Assembly: GCF_033958435.1 (NCBI RefSeq)
Contig: NC_134138.1
Span: 78,044,298-78,108,297 of the forward strand
Direction of reading: 5' to 3'
DNA length: 64,000 nt
From: Carettochelys insculpta
Lineage: Eukaryota; Chordata; Testudines; Carettochelyidae
The notes below the pieces were generated by a model. That model did no database searches, was not told where the DNA came from, and worked only from the letters and a program-made list of their open reading frames with translations. A program made the position numbers and the translations under genes. Positions 1 to 10,087 of this stretch are shown in pieces; position 1 is the first letter of the stretch; the number at the start of each line of letters is the position of its first letter.

Positions 1-299
1 AACTCCTTGCCCGAGGAGGCTGTGAAGGCCAGGACTCTATTAGGGTTTAAAAAAGAGCTTGATAAATTTTTGCAGGTCAGGTCCATAAATGGCTATTAGC
101 CAGGGATAAAGTATGGTGCCCTAGCCTTCATAACAAGGGCAGGAGATGGATGGCAGGAGATAAATCACTTGTCTTCTGTTCTCCTTCTCTGGGGCACCTG
201 GCATTGGCCACCGTCGGCAGATGGGATGCTGGGCTTGATGGACCTTTGGTCTGACCCAGTATGGCCATTCTTATGTTCTTATGTTCTTATGTTCTTATG
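1..299 (+). mobile_element. CR1 LINE, 3' terminal fragment
   Basis: The segment carries the typical 3' end of a reptile CR1 retrotransposon: the untranslated stretch containing 'ggcagatgggatgctgggc' and 'ctgacccagtatggc', followed by four copies of the octamer ATGTTCTT near 269-299. CR1 elements insert by target-primed reverse transcription and are usually 5' truncated; here the 5' part lies outside the window. The CR1 appears to have landed in or beside the 3' part of Harbinger copy E0, because E0-like spacer sequence begins immediately after the tail. No reverse transcriptase coding sequence is visible inside the window. Confidence 0.85.
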
Positions 300-360
300 G
301 TGGGGGTCACGCTTGTCCACCCCCACCCTGGATTGATAGGCTGATGGCTGGCCTGTCCAC

Positions 361-445
361 GTCCCCCCATATAAATAATTATCCCCCTGTGTATATTGTT
401 ATCCCCCCCACGTACATAGTTATCCCCCCATGTACATAGTTATGA
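361..445. repeat. Short tandem repeat in the E0 spacer
   Basis: About four imperfect copies of a 20-bp unit made of a C-run followed by an AT-rich block of the form 'atgtacatagttat'. The same C-run plus (T/A)-TACATAG motif, in the opposite sense (CTATNTACA followed by G-runs), occurs between the two convergent genes of the other Harbinger copies, so this is probably a local expansion of a normal component of the element's spacer. Confidence 0.6.
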
Positions 446-620
446 TTGTGTGTTATGTTCCATACTCAGAGGCAAGCTTTCTGGTTGTTTAACAAGTAAT
501 CAGTTTTATTTTTTGCAACCCCCAATGTTAGGTGTGCTTTTGGTGGGGGCGGTGTATGGGTGGTGAGTGGATGGTGGGGTCAGTGTGCAGGGGGCCCCCC
601 AGGGATGGCCTGGGTGGTGC

Positions 621-1840
621 TCACTGAGCCCCCCAATCAAAGTCCTCCATTAGGGCCTCCTGGACCTTGTCATCCTCCTTGTGGGCCTGGCGGCTAGGGG
701 CGGTGACCAGCTGGGTGTAGCCCATTCCAGCCTCAAGTGCCCAGGCCTGCACAAAGGCCTCCCCCTTGCTTTCCACCAAGTTGTGGAGCGCGCAGCAGGC
801 ACCCACAACCTGGGGGATGTCTGGGAGGCCCACATTCAGGCAGGCCAGGATGCACCACCACCAGCCCTTCAGGTGCCTGAAGGCCCCTTCGACCACTTGG
901 TGGGCATGGTCAGTCAGGCATTGTAGTGCTCCTGGCTGGCATTGAGGTGGCCCATGTATGGCCACATAAGCCAGGGATGGAGGGGGTAGGCTGCATCTGC
1001 CATGAGGCAAAGGGGTACAGTGGTGTCCCCCAAAGGGATTTCTCTCTGGGGGATGTAGGTCCCTGCCTCCAGCCAGCAGCATAGTGCTGAATTGTGGAAC
1101 ACATGAGCATCATGGGTGGAGCCAGGCCAGCCCACATATGCATCCTGGAAGTGGCTGTGGCTGTCCACCATGGCCTGCAGGACCACAGAGTGGTAGCGCT
1201 TCCTGTTGATATAGTGCCCACCACTGTAGTCCGGGGCGTGGATGGGGATGTGGGTCCCATTGAGGGCCCAGAAGCAGTTTGGGAACCCCATGGCAGTGAA
1301 TCCAGTCATGGCTGCATTCAGGTCCATGACTTGGGTGACCATCTGCAGCAGCAAGGTGCTGAGCACACACGCTACCTGCGGGGAGGGGATGTGGGTGCTC
1401 GTGAGGGTGTGCAGAGTGCCTCCTGCCCTGCCACCTGGGCTCTCCTCCCCAGGACCACCTCCCTCCCTGGCCCCCCCACCTAGTCCCCTCTCCCTTATCC
1501 CCCACCACCCACTGGGTGTGCATGCCTGGGCCTCCTTACCCCCATCACAACGGCCCCAACTGTAGCCTTACCTACCCAAACTGATGGCCTATGGAGCAGT
1601 AGCTGTCTGGAGTGGCCAGCTTCCAGACAGCTATTGCAACCCTTTTCTCAGCTATGAGGGTCCGGTGCATCTGTGTGTCCTGGTGCCTCAGGGCAGGGGT
1701 GAGCCACTGGCAGAGCTCCATGAAGGTCTTCCAGCTCATGTGGAAGTTCTGCAGCCACTGGTCATCATCCCACTCCCCCATAACCAAGTGCTCCCACCAT
1801 TTGGAGCTGGTGGGGTAGTTCTAGAGCCAGCGGGACACCC
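621..1840 (-). pseudogene. HARBI1-like DDE transposase pseudogene (E0)
   Basis: Relic of the two-exon transposase. Exon 1 runs about 1840-1541 and includes the conserved GEWDDDQWLQNF and WKLATPDSY blocks of the N-terminal helix-turn-helix region. The donor is GTAAGG at 1539-1534 (minus), the acceptor CGCAG is just before 1375, and exon 2 runs 1375-621. Exon 2 preserves NGTHIPI (first acid D to N), GWPGSTHDAHVF, MADAAYPLHP and NLVESKGEAF. It is broken by frameshifts around 1000 and by in-frame stops in exon 1, so no functional protein is expected. An AATAAA lies downstream on the minus strand near 510. Family identity is by resemblance to the better copies at 31754-33691. Confidence 0.8.
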
Positions 1841-2365
1841 GACGGGGAGGGAGCAGAAGGGCCCAATGATCCAGGGTGTCCTGTTGTGCCCCTGGGGAGG
1901 GCTCCCCTGCCAGAAACTGCTGGGTAGCCACCCGTGAAGCATCTAGCTGGGTGCCTGCCCTGCAGGAGGCGGCTTGGAGTGCTTCCAGCTGCTGCTGGAT
2001 GCCCATATCTGCAGGCTTGAGGTCTGTGAGGCTTGTGTCACCAGCGCAGGGCTTGCACTGTGCAGGCTGAGTGTGCCCTTTAAGTGAGCAGCCTGCTGTT
2101 GCTCTGGAAGGGCTAGTCCACCCTGTGACCCCATCCGTGGGATTTTCTGACCCCTTATTTCGAAAGGAGCTGCTTGTATGTGTGGAAGCTCCCTTTCTGC
2201 ATCTGGGGCAGCCCTTTTCACCATACCATAGTGCTACTTCGATATTCAACATCAACTGCGCTGGGCCCAGAGGATGTGTAGATGCTACATGTCGAAGTAG
2301 CATATTTCAGTGTCGCAATTTCCAAATACACTACTTTGACATAGCATTCTAGTGTAGACATAGCC

Positions 2366-2606
2366 TCTGCCCCCACAATACTGTCGACAGAAGTGCAGTG
2401 TAGACGCTTCTGTTGACAGAGAAGACTTGTGGTTGCCAGGCAGCCCTCTTTGCAGAGCTGCCATTCCGCTTTCTGGCACCACAGGATAGGACAGTCTGGC
2501 AATTCTCTGTCGACAGAGGAATTTGTGTATAGATACAATCTGTTGACAGGCGGGGCTCTATTTTCCTGTCGACAGTAACTTCTGCCGACAGCTGCTTCTA
2601 GTACAG
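2366..2606. mobile_element. MITE rich in TGTCGACA motifs (family C)
   Basis: About 240 bp next to the E0 terminus, with at least six copies of CTGTCGACAG or CTGTTGACAG spread across it. The right end reads TAGTACAGACATAGC, resembling the GGCTATGTCTACACTA terminus. Similar sequences occur at 15062-15481, 18236-18503 and at one end of E6. No coding capacity. The left boundary is blurred because it abuts E0, and I see no clear target duplication. Confidence 0.55.
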
Positions 2607-4490
2607 ACATAGCTGAGAAGTCTTAGAACAGCTTTCACAAAAGTCACTGTTCATTTGAAGTCAATATAAAATGTTTGTCTTCCTGATTGTATCTTCTCTA
2701 TTCCTTAGTCGCCCACATATATTCTTCAACATGGTTTTCTGTAACACCTGGTAGAGACAATCCTCATGGAGCTTGTAAACAGATTGTCAGCTCGCACTGA
2801 GTGTTCCACCTCAAATGGGTCACGAGGAGTAGGAACATGGTGTCCTGGTCATCTTGCATTAAGAGCCCACATTGCTTTCTGTGAGATCTCCTCCTGAGCT
2901 CATCTGGCTGTCGCAGTCACATTTTGCTTAAGTCCAGACAGATATTTCATAACGAGATTGACATGTACAATCCCAGCTCTGGACTTTGCTCCTTTGGACT
3001 TTTGGCAAATGCTCTTTAAAGAGACTCTGCGCTCACCAAAGTTTGTGTTCACTTTCCAAACCAGACACGTGTAGCTGAAAAAGTAATCTGGGTATAGCTG
3101 CAAGGGTTGCTAAACCTAGTTCGGCAATACATGGGTATTGGTCAGTTTCGTCTAAGACTAGCCTTCCATAATTAAAGACGTCATTTTTTTTATATCCACC
3201 AAATAAGGCCAAAGCCTCCTTCGCTGTTTGAATATATTGACATTCAGGTTTTGCCAGTAACAGTGATGCACAACCACGGAGCTCCTATTATGCACATATC
3301 CAGTGGGCTGAAACCAGAAAGTCTTCCACAGGAGCACCAATTGAGGCAGTACATGTGCTGCTCCTACACATGACTCTTTCTGAGGCTGTTTGGTGAAAGT
3401 GGTGCTACTCCAACTCGTCTCTATTCCTTCTTAGTGTTGGTGAAAGAATTGTTTTGCCTTAATGTCCTTGATTTGCCATTAGTGCAAGAGTCCACTAGGC
3501 TCATGGTTACATCTGCTGCTCTCAAGACCTCCACTTCAACACCCCAAGAGACACCGACATTGGGGGCAATCAGAGACAAACGTCCTGCAGGTAGGCACCC
3601 GTCTCTGTTAATTACCTATGAATGGGTGAAAGATAAACTCATCTCTGCCTAAGTCCCTTGTGGACCCCGATCCAATAAGTATACAGAGGCTTCCTGCTTC
3701 TAAATAAAACTGCCAGAAATTTGACTGTGAAAAGTTAGGTGTTGAAAGAGTTTAAGCACCTACAGGGCTAGGTGACAGCTGAGTGGGAGTTTTGTGAATT
3801 GCCATGGTGAGTAAAAATGGCACTTAAGTGCTTTTGTGGATACAGACAGTAGAATTTCATGTCAATAGTCTCTCTTAGCTATGCTCTGTTTTTTATCCCT
3901 GCGATTCCAGCTGTCACTTTCATTTCAAAAGCTGGGGTAGGAAAATAAACAATCATAGGAAGTGAGATGTAATCATAAACAATTACAGCCATGAAGGATA
4001 CAGAAGCAGCTCAAACACTCAGATATCACTTTAAAGTGGTTGAGAAACAAACACATTTACACACAAAGACACAAAGAAAACCTGCTGAGTCCAATAGAAG
4101 AGCACAGAAAATTCAGTAGGAACCAACTCAATTTCCTTTAATACTCCATCACACAAGTCCTAAAATGCTGCTCATTTGGAATTCAAAAAAAAATAGCATT
4201 GTCTTATGCTGCACATAGTTTGTTTACTGTCCTAAAAATATGAAGCACATAGATGCTGGTAGTTCTCACATTTAAATTGTACTTAATGCAATGCGGTGTC
4301 AACCTGTCACAGCTGAAGGGGTTAACCCCAAGAGAGACCAGCCATCTAAAGAAGCTGCTTTGGATGCAGTCAATCAGATAAGGGCTGCAAGGAGCAATCA
4401 ATCAGTTCCCACCATGCTCACATAAAAGGAACTGCTGGGACAGTTAGTCAGCCATTCTCTGGACCCCAAAGAGAGAGGACTGAGTTCTTA
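2607..4490. other. Non-coding stretch, no gene recognised
   Basis: AT-rich to neutral sequence with only short chance reading frames. From about 4300 to 4485 there is a block with an LTR-like character (a 'cagctgaaggggttaacccc' stretch, then 'cacataaaaggaactgctg'), but I cannot assign it to a family. Confidence 0.5.
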
Positions 4491-4491
4491 A

Positions 4492-4838
4492 TAGATCATA
4501 GAGTCTGGAACCTCAGGTGGTCATCTAGTCCAGCCCTTTGCTCCAAGCAGGATCAATCCCTACTAAGTCATCCCAGCCAGGACCTTGTCAAGCTGGGACT
4601 TAAAAACCTCAAGGGATGGAGAATCCACCACCTCTCTAGACAACGCATTCGAATGCTTCACAACCCTCCTGGTGAAGTACTTTTTCCTAATATCCAACCT
4701 ACACCTCTCCCTCATCAACTTCCATCCATTACTCCTTGTTCTGCCATCTGACACCACTGAGAACAGTTTCTCAACCTCCTCTTTAGAGCTCCCCTTCAGG
4801 AAGTTGAAGGCTGCTATTAAAATAGATGGATGAAAGCT
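4492..4838 (-). mobile_element. CR1 LINE 3' region, antisense
   Basis: Antisense CR1 3' region: the plus strand shows 'aggtggtcatctagtccagc' followed by 'gcaggatcaatccctactaa', standard for the complement of vertebrate CR1 3' ends, and continues into the 'ggaggtggtggattctccat' region on the minus strand. A minus-strand reading frame across it (4563-4895) is simply CR1 untranslated sequence. The 3' terminus is near 4492. Confidence 0.8.
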
Positions 4839-5195
4839 AGCCTTAGAGCAGGGTAGTTGCTGAGAGGGAGTGGGAGGGAGCTCCTGGCTGGCCACATCGA
4901 GGCAAAGGGTGAAAAACCTTGAAGGTGCTGCGGGGAAGTAGCAAAGGAAAAAGTTCTCAGCAGAGGGAGGGGATGTGACATGTGTCCTGCCATCTACAGG
5001 GTCCCTGGGTCAGGATCTAGTTTGGAAGGTTGACCTAGGTTCCCCCATTCATCTCTGGAGAAATGTCTTGGTGACTGTATTATGGTACACTTATTGGCTG
5101 GAAAGGTGAGGCGCACAGATGATGACACAGTTGAGGGTCAAGTCACAAAGAAGATGTGCAATTGGGGGGTTGGTGTGTGTCAGCAAGCAGATACA
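4839..5195. other. Spacer upstream of E1, nothing recognised
   Basis: No coding or repeat signal that I can name. It ends in the ACA (5193-5195) that is repeated at the far end of E1. Confidence 0.4.
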
Positions 5196-5446
5196 GGCTA
5201 CGTCTACACGTGCAGCCAACATCGAAATAGCTTATTTCGATGTTGCGACATCGAAATAACGACTACACGTCCTCCAGGGCCGGCAACGTCGATGTTCAAC
5301 TTCGACGTTGCTCAGCCCAACATCGAAATAGGCGCAGCGAGGGAACGTCTACACGTCAAAGTAGCACACATCGAAATAGGGATGCCAGGCACAGCTGCAG
5401 ACAGGGTCAACGGGCGGACTAGCGCTTCCGGGGCAACAGCTAGCCG

Positions 5447-5467
5447 CTCCCTTAAAGGGCCCCTCCC
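5447..5467 (+). promoter_or_regulatory. Promoter-like CCCTTAAAGGG box of the E1 transposase
   Basis: CTCCCTTAAAGGGCCCCTC followed by CC, 92 bp upstream of the transposase ATG. The box recurs at 90-92 bp from the ATG in E2, E3 and E4, in the 5' regions of E0, E5, E6, E3b and E7, and in the other orientation upstream of the Myb-like gene. A possible TATA-like CATATAGGC follows at about 5506. The promoter role is inferred from position and conservation. Confidence 0.55.
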
Positions 5468-5538
5468 ACATACACTCAGCCTGCACAGCACGCGGTCTGA
5501 GGAGCCATATAGGCACACAGACCCCGAGCGCCGCAGTC

Positions 5539-5546
5539 ATGGACCC

Positions 5547-5581
<35 letters not shown>

Positions 5582-7476
5582 TAGAGGTCCACCCAGCTCT
5601 CCCGGCAGGAGCAGGGCTTGCCCTGGCTCATGCCATGTTGGGGGCAGCTGAGCACCTTCTTGCCCCAGGGGAGGAGATGCCCCCAGGGCAGCGGGGCTCA
5701 GCCCCTACCCCTGCAGCACCCCAGCCCCCCCCCGCCTCACACGCCGGCGGCTGTGGAGCTACCCCACCAGCACCGACTGGTGGGAGCGGCTGGTGCTTGG
5801 GGAGTGGGACAATGACCACTGGCTCCGGAACTTCAGGATGACCCGCCAGACATTCCTGGAGCTCTGCCAGTGGCTCACCCCCGCACTCAGGCACCAGGAC
5901 ACTGCTATGCGGCGTGCCCTCCCTGTGGAGAAACGGGTCGGCATCGCTGTCTGGAAGCTGGCCACTCCGGACAGCTACCGATCCGTGGGGCAGCAGTTTG
6001 GTGTCGGAAAGGCCACCGTCGGGGCTGTCTTCATGGAGGTAAGAGAACGCACAGGGGGAGGCCAGGCCAGGGCAGGGGGCCCAGAGCAGGCCAGGGTAGG
6101 GCAGGGCAGGGCAGGGCAGAGCAGGGCAGGGCAGGGTAGGGCAGGGCAGGGCAGGGGGGCCAGGGCAGGCCAGGGCAGGGGGGCCAGAGCAGGGCAGGGC
6201 AGGGCAGAGCAGGGCAGGGCAGGGCAGGGGGGCCAGGGCAGGGCAGGGCAGGGCAGGGGGGCCAGAGCAGGGCAAGGCAGAGCAGGGCAGGGCGGGGCAG
6301 GGCAGGGGGGCCAGGACAGGCCAGGGCAGGGGGACCAGAGCAGGGCAGGGCAGGGCAGAGCAGGGCAGGGCAGGGCAGGGGGGCCAGGGCAGGGCAGGGC
6401 AGAGCACGGCAGGGCAGGACAGGGCAGGGTGGCCAGGGCAGGGCAGGGCAGGGGGGCCAGAGCAGGGCAGGGCAGAGCAGGGCAGGGCAGGGCAGGGCAG
6501 GGGGGCCAGGGCAGGCCAGGGCAGGGGGGCCAGAGCAGGGCAGGGGGGCCAGAGCAGGGCAGGGCAGGGCAGGGCAGGGCAGGGCAGGGGGGCCAGGGCA
6601 GGGCAGAGCAGGGCAGGCCAGGGCAGGGCAGGGGGGCCAGGGCAGGCCAGGGCAGGGCAGGGCCACGCGCACCCTGCTCACCCCTCATTGGGGCTGTCCC
6701 ATGTGCTTTCTCTGCAGGTCGTGTGTGCCATCAACTCCATGCTCCTGCACAGGCTCGTGAGGCTGGGGGACCCACATGCCACTGTCGCCGCCTTTGCCAC
6801 CCTGGGCTTCCCCAACTGCTTCGGGGCTCTGGATGGGACTCACATTCCCATCCGCGCCCCGGACCACAGTGGAGGCCGATACCTCAATCGGAAGGGCTAC
6901 CATTCAGTCGTCCTGCAGGCCTTGGTGGACAGCCGGGGACGTTTCCAGGACATTTACGTGGGCTGGCCTGGCAGCACCCACGACGCCCGGGTTTTCCGCA
7001 ACTCGGGCCTGTGCTGCCGGCTGGAGGCGGGGACCTACATCCCCCAGCGGGAGATCCCTCTGGGGGACACCACCATGCCCTTCTGCATCATCGCGGATGC
7101 GGCCTACCCCCTCCGGCCGTGGCTCATGCGCCCCTACATGGGCCACCTCTCCGCCAGCCAGGAGCGCTTCAACGAGCGCCTGAACCGTGCGCACCAGGTG
7201 GTGGAGCGTTCATTTGGCCGCCTCAAGGGACGCTGGCGATGTCTCCTGACCCGCCTGGATGCCAGCCCCAACAACATCCCCCAGATTGTGGGTGCCTGCT
7301 GCGCCCTGCACAACCTCGTGGAGAGCAAGGGGGAGAGCTTTCTTCAGGGCTGGGCCGCAGAGGCCGGCAGGGCACACGTGCAGCCACCTGCTACCCCCAG
7401 TCGGCAGGTGGACCCAGAGGGGACCCGGGTCCGGGAGGCCCTGCGGGCCCACTTCGATGAACAGGCCGCGGGGTGA
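5539..7476 (+). CDS. HARBI1-like PIF/Harbinger DDE transposase, exon 1 frameshifted (E1)
   Basis: Two exons, 5539-6038 and 6718-7476, with a GAG/GTAAGA donor and a TTTCTCTGCAG acceptor. The protein is a nuclear DDE endonuclease expected to excise and insert the element together with the Myb-like partner. It begins MDP followed by 11 glutamines. A 1-nt deletion in the C-run at about 5721-5733, relative to E2, throws the first 60-odd codons out of frame with the conserved part (GEWDNDHWLRNF onward), so the full-length protein is not readable from the normal ATG. The helix-turn-helix region (WKLATPDSYRSVGQQFG) and all of exon 2 are intact: ALDGTHIPI, GSTHDARVF, IADAAYP and VVERSFGRLKG supply the catalytic acids. 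Translation from a downstream start is conceivable but would lose the N terminus. Confidence 0.88.
6056..6665. repeat. GGGCA minisatellite forming the E1 transposase intron
   Basis: About 600 bp of tandem GGGCA pentamers with recurring variants (GGGGGGCCAGA, GGCCAGGGCAG, AGAGCAGGGCA). It fills nearly the whole 679-bp intron (6039-6717) between conserved splice sites. Because the unit is five bases without stop codons, all three plus frames and the minus frames stay largely open, producing long artefactual reading frames. The homologous intron is similar in E2, about 185 bp in E4 and only 94 bp in E3. Confidence 0.95.
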
Positions 7477-7651
7477 ACTCTGCCCAGGCCCCCTACTGCC
7501 CGCCCCTTCCTCCCCCACACTCCTGCCCCAACGCCCACACCATGGAGCACCCCACCGCCCCCCCCCCACTTGTCCAGGAGAAATGACAGCACGAACTTGT
7601 GGGTGAACGTAAATGTTTTTTTTGTCTTAACAAATTTTTTTTTTTTTTGTA

Positions 7652-7657
7652 AATAAA
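7652..7657 (+). terminator. Polyadenylation signal AATAAA, E1 transposase
   Basis: AATAAA (overlapping a second copy) 176 bp after the stop codon, in TGTAAATAAATAAATATG, just after a T-run. The same arrangement is at the same place in E2, and a single AATAAA lies at 63272 in E4. Confidence 0.6.
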
Positions 7658-7901
7658 TAAATATGTGAAACATAAACCAAAAAGGAGGGACAAACGTTCA
7701 ACAAAAGCAAGATGTGCACAAATAAAACAATATACAACAACAAAGCAGAGAACTGTGCGCCATCAACAAAAAAGAAAAGCAGGGAGGAGAACGGGGAGAA
7801 CTATTTACAGGGGGGGACGGGGCAAACAGGGGCAGTAACATAAAGCAGTCCCCAAAGTCTGTCCAACAAGGGGGGGGGGGCACGTCCCGGGCCCCTCGCC
7901 C

Positions 7902-9974
7902 CTACAGCCCAGCACTGGGCGTGCCCGGCCGGGAGCTCCGCCGGGCCTGCAGTCTGCTCCGCGGCTGGGTGGGAGCGGGCTCCACCGGAAGGTAGCGGCG
8001 CCGGCGAGTCTCGGGTGGCTCCAGGGGTCCCTTGGCGCGGTGGCCCTCGCGGGGAGGTGGTGGGGCGACGGCGGACGGCCCGGCGACGGCTGGAGCAGCT
8101 GGTGGTGGGGCTGCAGGAGCGGGCATGGCGGGCGGTGGCTCGGCCGGCGCGGCATGGGGGGCCAGGTAGTCAACCAGCCGGTTGATGGTCTCCATATAGG
8201 CCCCCCATGCCTCCCTGCGCCAGGCCAGCGCCTGCTCCTGCAGCCGGAGGTGCTGCTCCGACACCTCCAGCTGCCGGCGGAGGATGGCCAGCAGCTGGGG
8301 GTCCATGGCCGCCGCCGGTAGCAGGCGCGGGGTCCGCCGTCTGGCCCTCCGCGGGGCCAGTTGTTCCTCGGCCGAGGGGCTGCCCTGGAGCGAGGGTCCC
8401 GGAGGGCTCTCCGGGACAACCAAGGCCTCGCCGGCGCTCTCTTCCGGTCCTTCGGATGGTGCGGGTGCAGGTGCAGGACACAGGAGAGGAGGGGGGAAAG
8501 AAGAATGGAGACAGGCGTTAGTATGGGCCCCGAGCCGTGGCCTTTGTCCCCCCCGCCCTGTGCTGCAGGTTCCCCATCCCCATCCCCGGGAGATGCTGCT
8601 GTGATGGATGGGGTTCAGGGGTCCCCCTGCCCTGCACCCCGTCCCCTGGTGGGAGCGACTCTCGCTTCACCCCGCAGGGTCTGAGAGCAGGAGAGCTTTC
8701 TTAGGCCACAGATGGCCAGTTTCTGGCAGGAGTGACAGCACCAGCTGTCGGAAGAGACAGTCCTTCCAACCCATCATGGGGAGAAGACCCCAAGGGGGGC
8801 CCCTCTGGGATGCAGCTTTCCCCCTCCTCTGGCTGGCTGCCTACCAGCTCTCCCTTCCCCTAGCCTCTACCTGTGGCCCCCGCCCTCGCCCCCCAATTCC
8901 AAGCCAGCTCGGCTCCTCCCTCCTGTTTGCTCAGGGCAGAGGTGTCACCTGCCAGCTGTAGCGCCAGGATCCTCCTTTGGCCCTGGGAGCTCCTCGGCTC
9001 TGGTGGCTCATATGTATCCTGAGTCTCCCTTTGGCACTCCCCCCACTCCATCGCATGCTGCTGCTGCGGGGTGTCCCACCCCCTCCGCCCGGGGGCCCCT
9101 CGAGGTTCCGCTCCCCCCTGGCCCAGGGATGGGGCATGGCACTGTCATGCAGGGTGGCGGGGGGCAGGGGCTGATGGCTGCAGTGCTGTGAGGGCCATGG
9201 CCCTGGTGTCCTTTGGGCCATGCCCATGTGAGCATGTGGGGGGCCCTGGACACATCTCTGTTTCCCCCGCCCCTCAAGCCCCGGGGTGTCCACCAGAGAA
9301 GGGTACCTACCTGTGGGTCCGCTCCCACGGTCCGGAGATCCCCGGGGGTCGGAGGCCCTGCTGCTGCTCCGGGATGGCAGGAGGAGGATCTGCAGGCTGG
9401 ATTCTGCGGAGGAGGAGCCCCCCTCCTCCTCCTCCTCCTCCTCCTGCCGCGATGTCCCGGGGATGGCCTCCGGGGGGGGCCCCCGGGGTGCGGGGCTTGC
9501 CTCCGGGGCGGAGTCCGTCTGCAGGGCCTGCTGGGGCTCGTCAGCCGAGGTGTCAAGGGTGGCCGGAGGGGAGGAGGTGTGCCGGGAGTCCAGGATGTCC
9601 CTGAGCTCCCTGTAAAAGGGGCAAGTGACGGGGGCGGCCCCAGATCGGCTGGCCGCATCCTGGGCCCGGGCATAACCCTGCCGCAGCTCCTTGACCTTAC
9701 TGCGGACGTGGTCAGGAGTGCGGGCAGGGTGACCCCGGGCAGCCAGGCCGTCGGCCAGCCGAGCGAACGCATCTGCGTTCCGCCTCTTGCTTCCCATTAC
9801 CTGGAGCACCTCCTCCTCGCTCCAGAGCCCCGGCAGGTCCCGCATCTTGGCCTCCGTCCAAGAGGGGCCCTGCTGCCGCTTCCCAGACTGCGTGGCCCTC
9901 TGGCTGCCCTGGCTGCTCTGGCTGCCCTTGGGGGGGGTCCCCTGGGGGCGCTGGGGGGGCTGCTGGGCAGCCAT
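7902..9974 (-). CDS. Myb/SANT-like (trihelix) DNA-binding protein, Harbinger partner gene (E1)
   Basis: Second gene of E1, convergent with the transposase. Exon 1 is 9974-9311 (ATG at 9974, donor ACAG/GTAGGT); exon 2 is 8449-7902 (predicted acceptor after GAAG at 8450). Phases agree, giving about 403 residues. Residues about 37-130 form a Myb/SANT-like domain: GPSWTEAKMRDLPGLWSEEE, then ARGHPARTPDHVRSKVKELR and CPFYRELRDIL. An acidic run of seven glutamates follows, then a proline- and arginine-rich tail with a helical stretch (LLAILRRQLEVSEQHLRLQE) that could dimerise. In known Harbinger systems this partner binds subterminal DNA and helps nuclear import of the transposase; here that role is inferred. 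This is the only copy in the window whose Myb frame is fully open. Confidence 0.85.
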
Positions 9975-10062
9975 GGCCGGTGTCAGGGGTTGAGGGCTGT
10001 GCAGGCTCGCCGCGGGTGCAGGCAGGAGCCTGCACGTTGCCTCAGCCTCCTGCAGTCAGGGC

Positions 10063-10087
10063 GGGGGAGGGGACCTTTAAGGGGCCG
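10063..10087 (-). promoter_or_regulatory. Promoter-like CCCTTAAAGG box of the E1 Myb-like gene
   Basis: On the minus strand GGCCCCTTAAAGGTCCCCTC, about 95-110 bp upstream of the Myb ATG. It matches the box upstream of the transposase, so both genes of the element carry the same upstream motif at similar distance. Function inferred. Confidence 0.5.

Larger units (their letters stand above)
300..2365 (-). mobile_element. PIF/Harbinger DNA transposon copy E0, degenerate
   Basis: A Harbinger element in minus orientation. Its 5' terminus is at 2365, where the plus strand reads TAGTGTAGACATAGCC, the complement of the GGCTATGTCTACACTA terminus used by the other copies. The subterminal region (2225-2365) aligns by eye with the first 150 bases of E1. 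It contains a broken transposase (621-1840) and, downstream of it, the G/C-run spacer motifs. The convergent Myb-like gene and the other terminus are missing; the element is interrupted by the CR1 at its 3' side. A TTAAAG promoter-like box (minus) lies at about 2072-2090. Confidence 0.75.

Noticed and set aside
4563..4895. Minus-strand 110-codon frame as a possible host gene
   Set aside because: It lies entirely over the CR1 3' region and copies CR1 untranslated sequence.
6056..6665. CRISPR-like array of regular repeats
   Set aside because: The unit is five bases with no spacers, in a eukaryotic intron.
5975..6688. Long minus-strand frames of Pro-Ala-Leu-Pro-Cys repeats (also 32129-32903)
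   Set aside because: Reverse complement of the GGGCA minisatellite; no start context, domain or gene structure.
5793..7460. A 555-codon plus frame running through exon 1, the GGGCA array and out of frame through exon 2
   Set aside because: The pentamer array has no stops, so readthrough is an artefact; clear splice sites flank the array and exon 2 is read in another frame.
8040..9615. GC-rich plus-strand frames over the Myb-like gene
   Set aside because: Shadows of the minus-strand exons; the minus strand has the conserved Myb domain and splice signals.
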